This document shows positions 34,946-43,008 of a stretch of 64,000 nucleotides of DNA, piece after piece. Position 1 is the first letter of the stretch, and every line of letters starts with the position of its first letter. The stretch comes from Gordonia polyisoprenivorans NBRC 16320 = JCM 10675. Its GTDB lineage: Bacteria > Actinomycetota > Actinomycetes > Mycobacteriales > Mycobacteriaceae. The position numbers and the translations under genes were made by a program. The stretch lies in assembly GCF_000241325.1 (NCBI RefSeq), contig NZ_BAEI01000092.1:1-64000 (forward strand), read 5' to 3'. The notes below the pieces were generated by a model, which was not told the origin of the DNA, did not search any database, and saw only the letters and a list, made by a program, of their open reading frames with translations.

Positions 34946-36463
34946 ATGACACTTCCCCCGTCGCTGCAGCCACTCGACGACCTCGAAGCGGAGTCCGCGA
35001 GTGAACCGGAACTGACCCGGGTGACCTTGCTCGTGGGGTCGTTGACCCTGGATGTCGGCGTTCCGGGAAATGTCGACATCCGGGCATTCATGCCCGACGT
35101 CCTGCGGCTGATCAACGATCGTCTCATCGCCGCCGCCCCCATAGACGGTGAACGCCTCGAACTCTTCGACGACACCCCGGGCCTGTGGACCCTGGCGGCA
35201 CTCGGGCGCCCCGGCGTGGACGACACACACTCGCTCGACGAGGTCGGGTTCCGCGAGGGCGATGTCCTGTCGGTGCGCAGAGTCGGCGAACATCCGCCGA
35301 CGATGCTTTTCGACGACGTCGAGGACGAGGCCGTGAGCAACGCAGCACACCTGCGCACACGAATGCCCGAATGGGGTACGGCACGACGACGGGTCGCCGC
35401 CTTCGGCGTCGCGGGCATCGCGACCATCGGCCTGCTGGTACTGCTTCTCGCCGGTGGGAATCCGCCGGTGTACGTGCCCGTTGCGGCCACGGCGTTCGCA
35501 GCGGGGCTCATCATCTTCTCCGCCTACACCGCGCGCGGCCTGTCCGACGAGTACGCCACCGGCGCTACCGTCGCATGCGCGCTGCCGCTGGTGTTCGCCG
35601 GCTCGTTGCGGCTGTTACCCGGTGCGGTGGGGTCGGTGACCTTACCGATGGCATTCGGCATCACGGCACTGATCTCGTTCCTGGCGTTCCAGATCAGCGG
35701 GGTCAATCGCTCGCTACACGCCACGGTGATCACGCTGACCGTGTTCCTCGGCGTCGCCTCGGTGTGCTGGAACCTCTTCGACGTCACGCAACGTCAGGTC
35801 GGTGCGGTGCTGACGGTGGTCGCGGTGATCGCGGTGTCGATCGCGCCCAGGCTGACCATCACGCTGGCCAAGCTGCCGGTCCCCCCGGTCCCCACCGCCG
35901 GTGAACCCATCGACGACATCGACACCCGGGGCGAGCCCACGGTGCACGGGGTCGACGCGGTGACCTCGCGATCGGTACCGACCGCCGACGGCCTCAACGA
36001 ACGGATCGATCGGGCCAACGCCTATCTGACCGGAATCCTCGTCGGCTCGGCGATCACCGTGGTCGTCGGAGTGTATCTCAGCGTGGACACCTCCACGGGT
36101 CACTTCTATTGGCAGGCAACGGTGTTCGCAGCCCTTGCGGCAGCAGTACTGTGCCTGCGCGGACGCACCCATCACGATCTGCGCCAGGCTGCGACGATGG
36201 TCGGTCTCGGCCTGCTCGCCGCACTGACCATCATCGTCAAATCCGTGCTGCTGCTCGAGGATTGGGCCGAGTACGGGTTCCTGCTGACCGTCGGGCTGGG
36301 GATACTGGTCTTCGCGGCCGGCGTCGTCGCCCCTCGATTCGAGTTCTCGCCGATCGCCCGACGCTACGTCGAACTACTGGAGTATCTGCTGATCGGGCTG
36401 ATCATCCCGTTCGCCGCCTGGATCATGGGCATCTACGGCTGGGTGCGCGGACTCGACATCTGA
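34946..36463 (+). CDS. eccD: ESX membrane component EccD, copy 2
   Basis: 505 residues. The ubiquitin-like N-terminal domain (ELTRVTLLVGSLTLDVGVPG) is followed by about eleven membrane helices. The segment KLPVPPVPTAGEPIDD lies in the cytosolic loop, and the ending PFAAWIMGIYGWVRGLDI closely follows the pattern of mycobacterial EccD1. It is divergent from eccC and convergent with eccB, whose stop lies four bases away. It is clearly distinct from the mycP-linked EccD at 13179. The locus therefore encodes two different EccD proteins but only one EccB, EccC and EccE. Confidence 0.93.
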   Translation: MTLPPSLQPLDDLEAESASEPELTRVTLLVGSLTLDVGVPGNVDIRAFMPDVLRLINDRLIAAAPIDGERLELFDDTPGLWTLAALGRPGVDDTHSLDEVGFREGDVLSVRRVGEHPPTMLFDDVEDEAVSNAAHLRTRMPEWGTARRRVAAFGVAGIATIGLLVLLLAGGNPPVYVPVAATAFAAGLIIFSAYTARGLSDEYATGATVACALPLVFAGSLRLLPGAVGSVTLPMAFGITALISFLAFQISGVNRSLHATVITLTVFLGVASVCWNLFDVTQRQVGAVLTVVAVIAVSIAPRLTITLAKLPVPPVPTAGEPIDDIDTRGEPTVHGVDAVTSRSVPTADGLNERIDRANAYLTGILVGSAITVVVGVYLSVDTSTGHFYWQATVFAALAAAVLCLRGRTHHDLRQAATMVGLGLLAALTIIVKSVLLLEDWAEYGFLLTVGLGILVFAAGVVAPRFEFSPIARRYVELLEYLLIGLIIPFAAWIMGIYGWVRGLDI

Positions 36464-36467
36464 GTGC

Positions 36468-37973
36468 TCACCCGCCGGCCGCGGCCGACGGGCTCGTCGG
36501 TATCGCGCCGGTGTCCCCGTCATACCCGCCGTGCGCGATGAGTGCCGCGTCGGTCGACAGGGTCGGTCCGGCGGGCAGGAGCGACACCACATTCCACGGC
36601 GCGAGCTGCGGCAGGGTCTGCTTGCCGTCGGCGCTGCGGACGCCGGAAACGCCTAGTGCATCGGCGGTTTTCGGGTCCGGGATCGGGTAGCGCAATCCGG
36701 TGTCGGAGATGTAGAACAGTTGACCGGCGACCCGTCCCTCACCGGCGGCCTGCACGTATTCGCCGGTACCCGGGGGAATGTAGGCGGCGTCGACGGCCGG
36801 ACCGTCCCCGTCGGCGCTGACAAGGGCACTCGGCTGCGCGTTCTCACCAATGGGCAGCCGGTTGCCGACCAGTATCTCCACCGTGGGGCTCTGCGAGAGG
36901 CTCGGCGCCGACCAGTGCGTGCAGATCGTAGAGAAGCCGCCCAACGTGTACTGGGGCACCCGAGACGGATAGTCGGTGGTGTCGACGGGCAGCGCAGCGG
37001 ATTGCGGTAGCGAATTCAGTGCGGCGGGCGGCATCTCGATGGCATCGCCGAGCAGGCCTGCGTTGCTGTAACGGATGATGTCGGCCGTGGCGTCGGAGAC
37101 GGGGGCCACACCGTCGGAGAGCACCACGTACTGTCGTGTGCCGCCGGATTCGACCGACTTGACGATCGACCCGATCTCGACGGGCTCGGGAAACGACAAC
37201 GACGACCGGCGACCGGCGTCGGGAATGACGATGGGACTGATCGGTGCCACCGGGCGGAAGGATTGCAGCAGCCCCGCCGAGGCGCGGATCGTCGACGCGT
37301 CGGTGATCTTGAGAGCGTTGATCAGTACCGGATCGGTCGGATCGATCGGCGCGCGCTTGCCGTCGTAGAGCAGGAAGTGGTGACCGTCGGAGTCCTCGGC
37401 GATGGCAGCCGAACCGGCCGGGGCGACGCCGATGTCGGCGTTGAGAGCCGGTACCGAGGACAGCACGACGGTCTCGGTGCGAAACGGTGAGGTGTCGTCA
37501 CCGGATCGGGTCTGCGAATCACACACCGACCAGTCCGAACGACTCAGGTCGTCGGCCTTGGCGATCGAGGCAGGCGCGCCGATGATCCCGAGGGTGGGGC
37601 CCGCGGGCAACGATCCGAGGTCGGAATCCTTGACCTTGGTGGGATTGTCGGGTTTGCCCGCAATCAGGCGGGCAGAGGCGAGGTTGAGCACGGGATGCAA
37701 CTCGTTGTTGAACCGCACGTACAGCGCTCCCGAGGACTGCGAGGTGATGATCGTGGAATTGCCCAGTGACGGTGACGGTTTGAAGATCGCCAACGCGGCG
37801 CAGGCGCCCACCACCAGCACGCAGATCACGAATCCGACGAGCATGGCCCGTACCTGACTGCGCATGGGGTCGTGGATCATCCGTGAATCCCGACGGATCA
37901 ATGCGTGTTCGAGCCGCCGAAGCAGGAAACGGTATCCGTTGACCTGCGCCCGCGTCGTCAAGCGCGCCGGCAT
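36468..37973 (-). CDS. eccB: ESX membrane component EccB
   Basis: 501 residues from the ATG at 37973 (GGGGG four bases upstream). EccB hallmark N-terminus: PARLTTRAQVNGYRFLLRRL and ALIRRDSRMIHDPMRSQ, then one transmembrane helix (AMLVGFVICVLVVGACAALA). A large periplasmic domain of repeated beta elements follows, with Cys residues in DWSVCDSQTRSG and FSTICTHWSAPS positioned for a disulfide. EccB extends into the periplasm, stabilises the ESX hexamer and contacts MycP. It is divergent from eccE and convergent with eccD copy 2. Confidence 0.95.
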   Translation of the reverse strand: MPARLTTRAQVNGYRFLLRRLEHALIRRDSRMIHDPMRSQVRAMLVGFVICVLVVGACAALAIFKPSPSLGNSTIITSQSSGALYVRFNNELHPVLNLASARLIAGKPDNPTKVKDSDLGSLPAGPTLGIIGAPASIAKADDLSRSDWSVCDSQTRSGDDTSPFRTETVVLSSVPALNADIGVAPAGSAAIAEDSDGHHFLLYDGKRAPIDPTDPVLINALKITDASTIRASAGLLQSFRPVAPISPIVIPDAGRRSSLSFPEPVEIGSIVKSVESGGTRQYVVLSDGVAPVSDATADIIRYSNAGLLGDAIEMPPAALNSLPQSAALPVDTTDYPSRVPQYTLGGFSTICTHWSAPSLSQSPTVEILVGNRLPIGENAQPSALVSADGDGPAVDAAYIPPGTGEYVQAAGEGRVAGQLFYISDTGLRYPIPDPKTADALGVSGVRSADGKQTLPQLAPWNVVSLLPAGPTLSTDAALIAHGGYDGDTGAIPTSPSAAAGG

Positions 37974-38103
37974 GAGACCCCCATCCGAACAACCGTATTC
38001 GCGTACACGATGCACCCACAATCGAGTGGCCAGGGTACCGTAGCCCGAAGTCGGGTGTCGTGGGCCGTTGAGGCGCCCCGTCGTCGTTTGGGGGGAGGAT
38101 CTC

Positions 38104-39831
38104 GTGGTGACAACGCCATCGACCACTGCGCCCGTCGCGCAGGCCGATCCACGCTCACAGATCGCGCCCGCGCCCGGGCACTCGAGGTTGCGGTCCTCGT
38201 CGCAGAGCGCGGCGCGACGCATCGCACCGACCTGGTGCGTCCTCGTCGTCGAGCTGATCGCGCTGGCCGCGCTCGTCGTCATTGCCACCACCGGTATCCC
38301 CTGGTGGATCGCCGCTCTCGTCGCCGTGCTGATCGCGGTGTGGTTCATTCCCGTGGCCGGGCACCCGGTGGCGCAGCGGGTGCGCGAGCGGGTGTCCTTC
38401 CGAATGTCGAACGACCGCAGGCGACGCCGCGCCCAATCGGTCTCCGAGCCCTTCGACATCACCACCGCCGACGGCTCGCAGTTCGGCCTGCGCTGGGACG
38501 GTGACGCTCTGGTGTCGATGCTCGAGATCGCCGAATCCCCGGAAGCACTGACCATTCTGGAACCGGGCGCCACCGTCGATGCCGTCTGCATCCCGGTGCG
38601 GGTTCTCGCCGAGAGCCTCCGACAGTTCGACATCACGTTGGCGGCCATCGATGTGCACATCAACGGTTCCCGGTCCCGCGGCAACAGTCGGGTGGCCGCG
38701 GTCTACGACGAGGTACTCGGCCCACTGCCGGCCATCGCGCACCGGTCGGTGTGGCTCACCGTCCGCCTGGATCCCACACTGTGTCCCGAGGCCGTCGCAC
38801 GACGCGGCGGCGGATCGACGGGCATCCTCAAAACCGCCGTCACCGGCACGCGACGGGTGGCCAATCGCTTGCGCGAGCACGGATTCGACGTGCGATCGCT
38901 GACCGCGGCCGAGATCACCCGATCCATCACACATCTGTCCGACGGCATCGCACCGGAGACCGTCGAGGAGACCTGGGAGAACTGCCGGTCCGGCCAGATG
39001 CATCTGCGCAGTTACGGTCTCGAGCAACCGATCCTGACCTCCGCCGGTCTCGATCGGCTGTGGACGGTTCCCACCCACACCACGACCCTCGCGCTGTCGT
39101 TGCGGACTACCGAGGACGCCGACCTCATCGAGGCCACGGGTCTGGTCCGCTTCGACACGATCGCACAGCCCGCCCGGGTCGATCTCGACGGGCTCTCCCC
39201 GCTGGGCGGACATCAGTTCGACGCGCTGATCGGCTCCCTGCCACTTCCGCGCCCGCAGTCGGTGGGTGTCCGCGCAACCTACGGCAGCCCTGCCGATTTC
39301 GGTGAGCTGCGGCTCCCGGCATCGGGGTGCGGCCAACTCATCGGGGCCGACCCGCACGGACGGGCCGTCGCCCTGCCGATCTTCGGTCCGACCATCGATC
39401 GCGTCGAGATCGCGGGAAGCCTGCACCTGGTCCAACAGGTGGTCTTGCGCGCCATCGCGCTCGGTGCGCGCGTGCTCGTCTCGACGCGACGCCCGGCGCA
39501 CTGGCAGCAGATGGTGGCCGCGGTGGGCAACAACCACCTGCTGTGGGTCGCCGAATTCGACCGTGGCGCCATGCATGCCGGGGCCGAGGCCAACTACTCG
39601 GTGATCGTCTTCGACGGCACCCGCACGCGGCCGGTCAATACCGGTGTGACCGCACTGGTCGTCCATCCGATCGGGGCGCCGCTCTCGGACTCGGCCGATG
39701 TCACGCTGGCCCAACTCCATCGGGAATCCGACACGGTTCGTGTCACCACGCGCAGTGGGGCGGTCGTGGTGGAGATGGTGGCCGGTGATGACGAAATGGC
39801 CTATGTCGGAGCCTCTTACGATCTGGACTGA
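38104..39831 (+). CDS. eccE: ESX membrane component EccE
   Basis: 575 residues. After a ~45-residue tail come two transmembrane helices (APTWCVLVVELIALAALVV and PWWIAALVAVLIAVWFIPVA), then a cytosolic domain with the EccE-type segment ERVSFRMSNDRRRRR. EccE sits at the rim of the ESX membrane complex and steadies EccC. The GTG at 38104, five bases after GGAGG, is taken as the start; GTG 38107 is equally reasonable. Presence of EccE separates this system from the minimal ESX-4 of mycobacteria. It is followed by tandem repeats and a strong hairpin. Confidence 0.88.
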   Translation: MVTTPSTTAPVAQADPRSQIAPAPGHSRLRSSSQSAARRIAPTWCVLVVELIALAALVVIATTGIPWWIAALVAVLIAVWFIPVAGHPVAQRVRERVSFRMSNDRRRRRAQSVSEPFDITTADGSQFGLRWDGDALVSMLEIAESPEALTILEPGATVDAVCIPVRVLAESLRQFDITLAAIDVHINGSRSRGNSRVAAVYDEVLGPLPAIAHRSVWLTVRLDPTLCPEAVARRGGGSTGILKTAVTGTRRVANRLREHGFDVRSLTAAEITRSITHLSDGIAPETVEETWENCRSGQMHLRSYGLEQPILTSAGLDRLWTVPTHTTTLALSLRTTEDADLIEATGLVRFDTIAQPARVDLDGLSPLGGHQFDALIGSLPLPRPQSVGVRATYGSPADFGELRLPASGCGQLIGADPHGRAVALPIFGPTIDRVEIAGSLHLVQQVVLRAIALGARVLVSTRRPAHWQQMVAAVGNNHLLWVAEFDRGAMHAGAEANYSVIVFDGTRTRPVNTGVTALVVHPIGAPLSDSADVTLAQLHRESDTVRVTTRSGAVVVEMVAGDDEMAYVGASYDLD

Positions 39832-39848
39832 GGACCGCACACGCTCTC

Positions 39849-39896
39849 CAGCCGCATGGTGAGACAGCCGCATGGTGAGACAGCCGCATGGTGACA
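39849..39896. repeat. Three tandem copies of a 16-base repeat
   Basis: The unit CAGCCGCATGGTGAGA occurs at 39849-39864 and 39865-39880, and once more at 39881-39896 with one change (GACA for GAGA); a partial fourth unit follows. It lies in the convergent spacer just after the eccE stop. It is probably a slippage-derived repeat with no known role. Confidence 0.9.
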
Positions 39897-39906
39897 CAGC
39901 CGACAC

Positions 39907-39936
39907 GGGCGTCCGACACCGTGGTGTCGGACGCCC
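39907..39936. terminator. Perfect hairpin between convergent eccE and the esxH-like gene
   Basis: GGGCGTCCGACACC (39907-39920) and GGTGTCGGACGCCC (39923-39936) are perfect complements separated by GT, giving a 14-base-pair stem. It lies between two convergent genes and can serve both directions. No T-run follows, as is common for terminators in high-GC actinobacteria. Confidence 0.75.
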
Positions 39937-39957
39937 GGATTCGTCGATGTGTGGGTC

Positions 39958-40248
39958 TCAGCTGAACAGCGAGGCGTTCTTCGCGTCGAGCGCCTGCATC
40001 ATCTGGTTCTGCTCACCCGCATGCTTGGTCGAGTCGTTCATGTTGTTGAACGCGTCGATGAGCTGCTGGTCGATCTGCGACTTGACGTGCTGCAGCGTGG
40101 TGGCCGCCTCGCCTTCGTAGATCTCGAGGAGCGAGTTGAACACCGCATTGATGTCGTCACGAACTTCGTTGGCCGCCTTCAGGTATGACGCCTGATCGCC
40201 GAGCGTGGTGTCGATCGAGCCGTGATTGTAGGTGATCTGTTGTGCCAT
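39958..40248 (-). CDS. Esx protein, EsxH/EsxA-like
   Basis: 96 residues, the WXG100 length. The opening MAQQITYNHGSIDTTLGDQA resembles EsxH-type proteins (Q-I-x-YN near the start). The helix-turn-helix turn reads IYEGEAATT, so the Trp of WXG is replaced by Tyr. It should form a 1:1 secreted heterodimer with the product of the gene directly upstream (40297). AGGAG lies seven bases before the ATG. The last residues (NASLFS) contain no YxxxD/E signal. Confidence 0.88.
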   Translation of the reverse strand: MAQQITYNHGSIDTTLGDQASYLKAANEVRDDINAVFNSLLEIYEGEAATTLQHVKSQIDQQLIDAFNNMNDSTKHAGEQNQMMQALDAKNASLFS

Positions 40249-40296
40249 GATGGTCTCCTGGTCGTGGGTGCCTGCGAATGGGAATACGGCTGCGGG

Positions 40297-40566
40297 TCAG
40301 TGCGAGTCGCCGGCGACCGCGTTGTTGATACCGGTCTCTGCGGCATCGACGGTGCGGTCGAGCAGCGCGATGATCTGGCCGAACTCTTCTTGATTGGCGT
40401 GGGTCTTCTGGAGATGCACGTGCGAGGCATCACCCTGCCATGCACCGCCGGTCATCTCGACGTCGGCGTCCTGAAACTTCTGCAGAAGTTGCTTGGCATG
40501 ATCGCGCTTGTCCTTGATGTCGGACAGCTTGGCCTTGGCCTCTTGCGGAGAGATCTTGAGTCCCAT
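40297..40566 (-). CDS. Esx protein, EsxG/EsxB-like
   Basis: 89 residues from the ATG at 40566 (MGLKISPQEAK), which has AAGGGA seven bases upstream. Longer in-frame starts add an Arg-rich stretch that does not belong. The helical hairpin has a canonical WXG turn (TGGAWQGDAS). It is the partner of the downstream EsxH-like protein, 48 bases apart, in the usual small-subunit order. The pair is the core secreted substrate expected for an ESX system; in mycobacteria EsxG/EsxH takes part in metal acquisition, which is not assumed here. Confidence 0.88.
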   Translation of the reverse strand: MGLKISPQEAKAKLSDIKDKRDHAKQLLQKFQDADVEMTGGAWQGDASHVHLQKTHANQEEFGQIIALLDRTVDAAETGINNAVAGDSH

Positions 40567-40690
40567 GTCATTTCCCTTCGATGGTGTACGTCGATGGGTG
40601 CCCGGGCGGGCCACCCCCTGTTGTGGTCTTCGTTGTCGCGACGTCGGTGTCCCGACTCCCGACATCAGTGACTGTTCGGCTGGTCGTCCC

Positions 40691-41494
40691 TCACCACCCC
40701 TCCGGCAGCAGGGACATCAACTGCGCAACCGCCTGTGCGATCCGGTGGTCGGAACCACCTTTGAGACTGCACCACAGTTGCCCGTCCGGTGAGGTGCTCG
40801 GCGCACTCAGCACACACCCGCGCGCCGCGTAGAACACCGCGAGGGCACCGTCGGCGACGATGCTGCGGTCGACGTGCGGATCGAGTGCGGCAACCCGCAT
40901 CTCCACGGCCGCACGGTAATCGGCGAGCACGGCGCCGAGCACGATCGCGGTCCGCGAATCGGCGCCGAGCGCGTGTAGTTCGTCGGCGATCGGAGTCGCG
41001 GCGCGCAGGCCGGCGAGGTGCTCGGCGACGTCGACCGCCGGTGCGCTCACCGAGCCGCAGTCGACGTCGATCGCCTTCGGCAACAATCGGGCGACCTCGG
41101 CGACCACCCGCTCGCTGCCCTCGGCCTCGAAACCGCGCACGCGGACGGTGTCACCACGGCGGGTGGCGACCACGTGAGATCGCTTGACCCGCAGCACCGA
41201 TGCGCGGAGCAACCCGTCGGAGGTGATGATCCGGATCGACAGTTCCCGGTCGGGGCGGCGCATCGTGGTCAGGACATGGGCGAGGTCGGGATCGATCTCG
41301 CCGTCGACGATGAGCTCTCGATCCGACAACTGCCCGACGCACCGATCCCGGACACGTTGCAGCTCGTCCACCGTCGGCTGGGTCGGCCACAGCGCCAGCG
41401 TATCCGGCAGTGTGTCGACGCCGAGCCGATCGGTCAGGGTGAGGATCTCGTCGACGCTCAGCGCGTCATCGACATCGAGGGTTGCCATACTCAT
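40691..41494 (-). CDS. espG: EspG family ESX chaperone, copy 2
   Basis: 267 residues, cytosolic. Alternating strands and helices fit the EspG family, which shields the tip of PE/PPE dimers before export. Visible segments: DVDDALSVDEILTLTDRLGV and LSIRIITSDGLLRASVLRVK. The ATG at 41494 overlaps the PPE stop as ATGA, tying it to the PE/PPE pair upstream. It is diverged from the EspG-like protein at 28188, implying that each copy serves its own substrates. A 124-base gap separates it from the Esx pair. Confidence 0.8.
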   Translation of the reverse strand: MSMATLDVDDALSVDEILTLTDRLGVDTLPDTLALWPTQPTVDELQRVRDRCVGQLSDRELIVDGEIDPDLAHVLTTMRRPDRELSIRIITSDGLLRASVLRVKRSHVVATRRGDTVRVRGFEAEGSERVVAEVARLLPKAIDVDCGSVSAPAVDVAEHLAGLRAATPIADELHALGADSRTAIVLGAVLADYRAAVEMRVAALDPHVDRSIVADGALAVFYAARGCVLSAPSTSPDGQLWCSLKGGSDHRIAQAVAQLMSLLPEGW

Positions 41495-42567
41495 CCGCGT
41501 CCTCCCCGTTCACCGATGACCGACGGCGACACCCAATCGTTGGACGAGGCCTGTTCGAGCCGGCTGCCGTCGATGTCGACCTCGTCGTCCGGGATCGGCG
41601 GTGCCGCCGTACCTCCGAAGGTCGAGGCGTCCGGACCCCAGCTGACACTGTCGACCGAGAATCCGCCGGCGCTCGACGCCACGACCGGCGACCAGCTCGC
41701 GGGCCGCGCCTCGCCGGCATCGGAGAGCGAGGCCGCGGGTCGGGCGGAGTCGAACTCCTTGTCGTCCCCGCCGGCGCGACCCATCGCCCCCATGGGTCCC
41801 ATCGGCCCGGATGTCGTGGCGCCCGCCGAGGTTGCGGACGCGGCGACAACCCGCGAACCACGTTGCGAGGTATCGGAATTGATCGTCGGCGTGCCGAAGG
41901 CGCCCAAGGGCATCGCGGGTATCCCGCCACCGGCCGGGGCGCCGCCACCCGCACCACCGGCCGGGGCGCCGACACCCGCGCCCTGGGTGGTGTCACCGTC
42001 TCCGCCGGCTCGCTCGGCGGCGGACTTGGCGATATTCGGTGTGGCCTGGGTGTCCCAGGGCGCAGCCAGCGGGGTGACGGTGTGCTCGTAGCTGTTCATG
42101 ATCGCGACCGCGTTCGCGGTGGCCGCCTGCACGGCGGCGTCACCGGCTCCGAGCGCACCGACCACGAGCCCGTTCGGGTAGCCCTGCAGGGAACTCCCGA
42201 TCGCGAAGGCCTCCTGCAGTTTCACCGCTTCGGGCACCGTGGGCATGGCCAGCACCGCCACCCCGTGCGCCACCGCGGCGGATTCAGCACGCCGCGCGTT
42301 GGCAGCGGCGTCGAGCGCGATGGTGTCGAGCCAGCGGGCGAACTCCTCGAGTTTGGCGTGCACGGCCTCCGATTGCTCCGAGCGCCAGGCCTCGTCGAGC
42401 TTCGCGAGCAACGCACGGTAGTCCTTGGCGATGTCGGCGAGCTCGCGGGCAAGCCGTGACCAGGTCTCACCCGCCTCCCCCATCGGACCCGCACCGGCAC
42501 CGTTGACCAGGTCATGTGCCAGCCGTCTCAGGTCACGCGAGGCCCAGACAACCCCCGTGAAGCCCAC
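41491..42567 (-). CDS. PPE family protein
   Basis: 358 residues from the GTG at 42567, with GGGGAGGGG upstream; longer frames include non-coding sequence. Residues 1-170 are helical like a PPE domain (VGFTGVVWASRDLRRLAHDL; SEQSEAVHAKLEEFARWLDT). The tail is Gly/Pro-rich with collagen-like steps (GPMGPMGAMG). It should pair with the PE protein encoded 94 bases upstream and be escorted by the coupled EspG. In mycobacterial ESX-3, PE5/PPE4 occupy the equivalent place. Confidence 0.82.
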   Translation of the reverse strand: MGFTGVVWASRDLRRLAHDLVNGAGAGPMGEAGETWSRLARELADIAKDYRALLAKLDEAWRSEQSEAVHAKLEEFARWLDTIALDAAANARRAESAAVAHGVAVLAMPTVPEAVKLQEAFAIGSSLQGYPNGLVVGALGAGDAAVQAATANAVAIMNSYEHTVTPLAAPWDTQATPNIAKSAAERAGGDGDTTQGAGVGAPAGGAGGGAPAGGGIPAMPLGAFGTPTINSDTSQRGSRVVAASATSAGATTSGPMGPMGAMGRAGGDDKEFDSARPAASLSDAGEARPASWSPVVASSAGGFSVDSVSWGPDASTFGGTAAPPIPDDEVDIDGSRLEQASSNDWVSPSVIGERGGRG

Positions 42568-42595
42568 GTCGTCCCCTCCCCGTCGGTCGGTCCAT

Positions 42596-42625
42596 GAACA
42601 ATGTGCGAACAGTGAATGAACAGTG
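42596..42625. repeat. Three direct repeats GAACArTG spaced by 11 bases
   Basis: GAACAATG (42596-42603), GAACAGTG (42607-42614) and GAACAGTG (42618-42625) recur every 11 bases, one helical turn, in the short gap between the PE and PPE genes. Such phased half-sites can bind an oligomeric regulator upstream of the PPE-espG genes. No binding protein is known to me for this motif. Confidence 0.55.
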
Positions 42626-42661
42626 TTGTGGGCGATGGCTTTTCGTCCACAACACGAGCGA

Positions 42662-42958
42662 TCAGGTGGTGACGAACCCCTGGTCGGCGTCGGTATCGGC
42701 AAGCGAGGAGGACACCGTTGCGACGGCGTCGGAGATCTCGCGAAGTTCGGCGACACCACCGTCGCCGGCCTTCCGGAACGTCTGGTGCACCTGCCCCATG
42801 GTGGTCGCCGCGCGTACCGACACCTCGTCACTGCCCGCAGGCTGCGGCGTCAGTGAGGCATCAGCGGTGTTCAGCACGCCATTCAGTCGATCGGCGAGTT
42901 TGCCCAGTTGCCCGGCGACCTCGGAGATCTTGGCGGTGTCTGCACTCAGTTCGGTCAT
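42662..42958 (-). CDS. PE family protein
   Basis: 98 residues, essentially a lone PE domain. Two helices surround the PE signature region (SLTPQPAGSDEVSVRAATTM), close to the family pattern P-A-x-D-E-V-S. The start ATG is preceded by AGGAGGAT. It forms the small half of a PE/PPE heterodimer with the next gene. The C-terminus (DTDADQGFVTT) lacks a clear YxxxD/E export motif. Confidence 0.82.
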   Translation of the reverse strand: MTELSADTAKISEVAGQLGKLADRLNGVLNTADASLTPQPAGSDEVSVRAATTMGQVHQTFRKAGDGGVAELREISDAVATVSSSLADTDADQGFVTT

Positions 42959-43008
42959 GAATCCTCCTGTGTTGTGGGTGTTCTGGTGAGATCACGCCTC
43001 GCGAGACG

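Noticed and set aside
38155..39906. 583-codon minus-strand open frame
   Set aside because: Antisense to eccE, with shadow composition (Arg, Gly, Asp, His); eccE on the other strand has the correct helices and motif.
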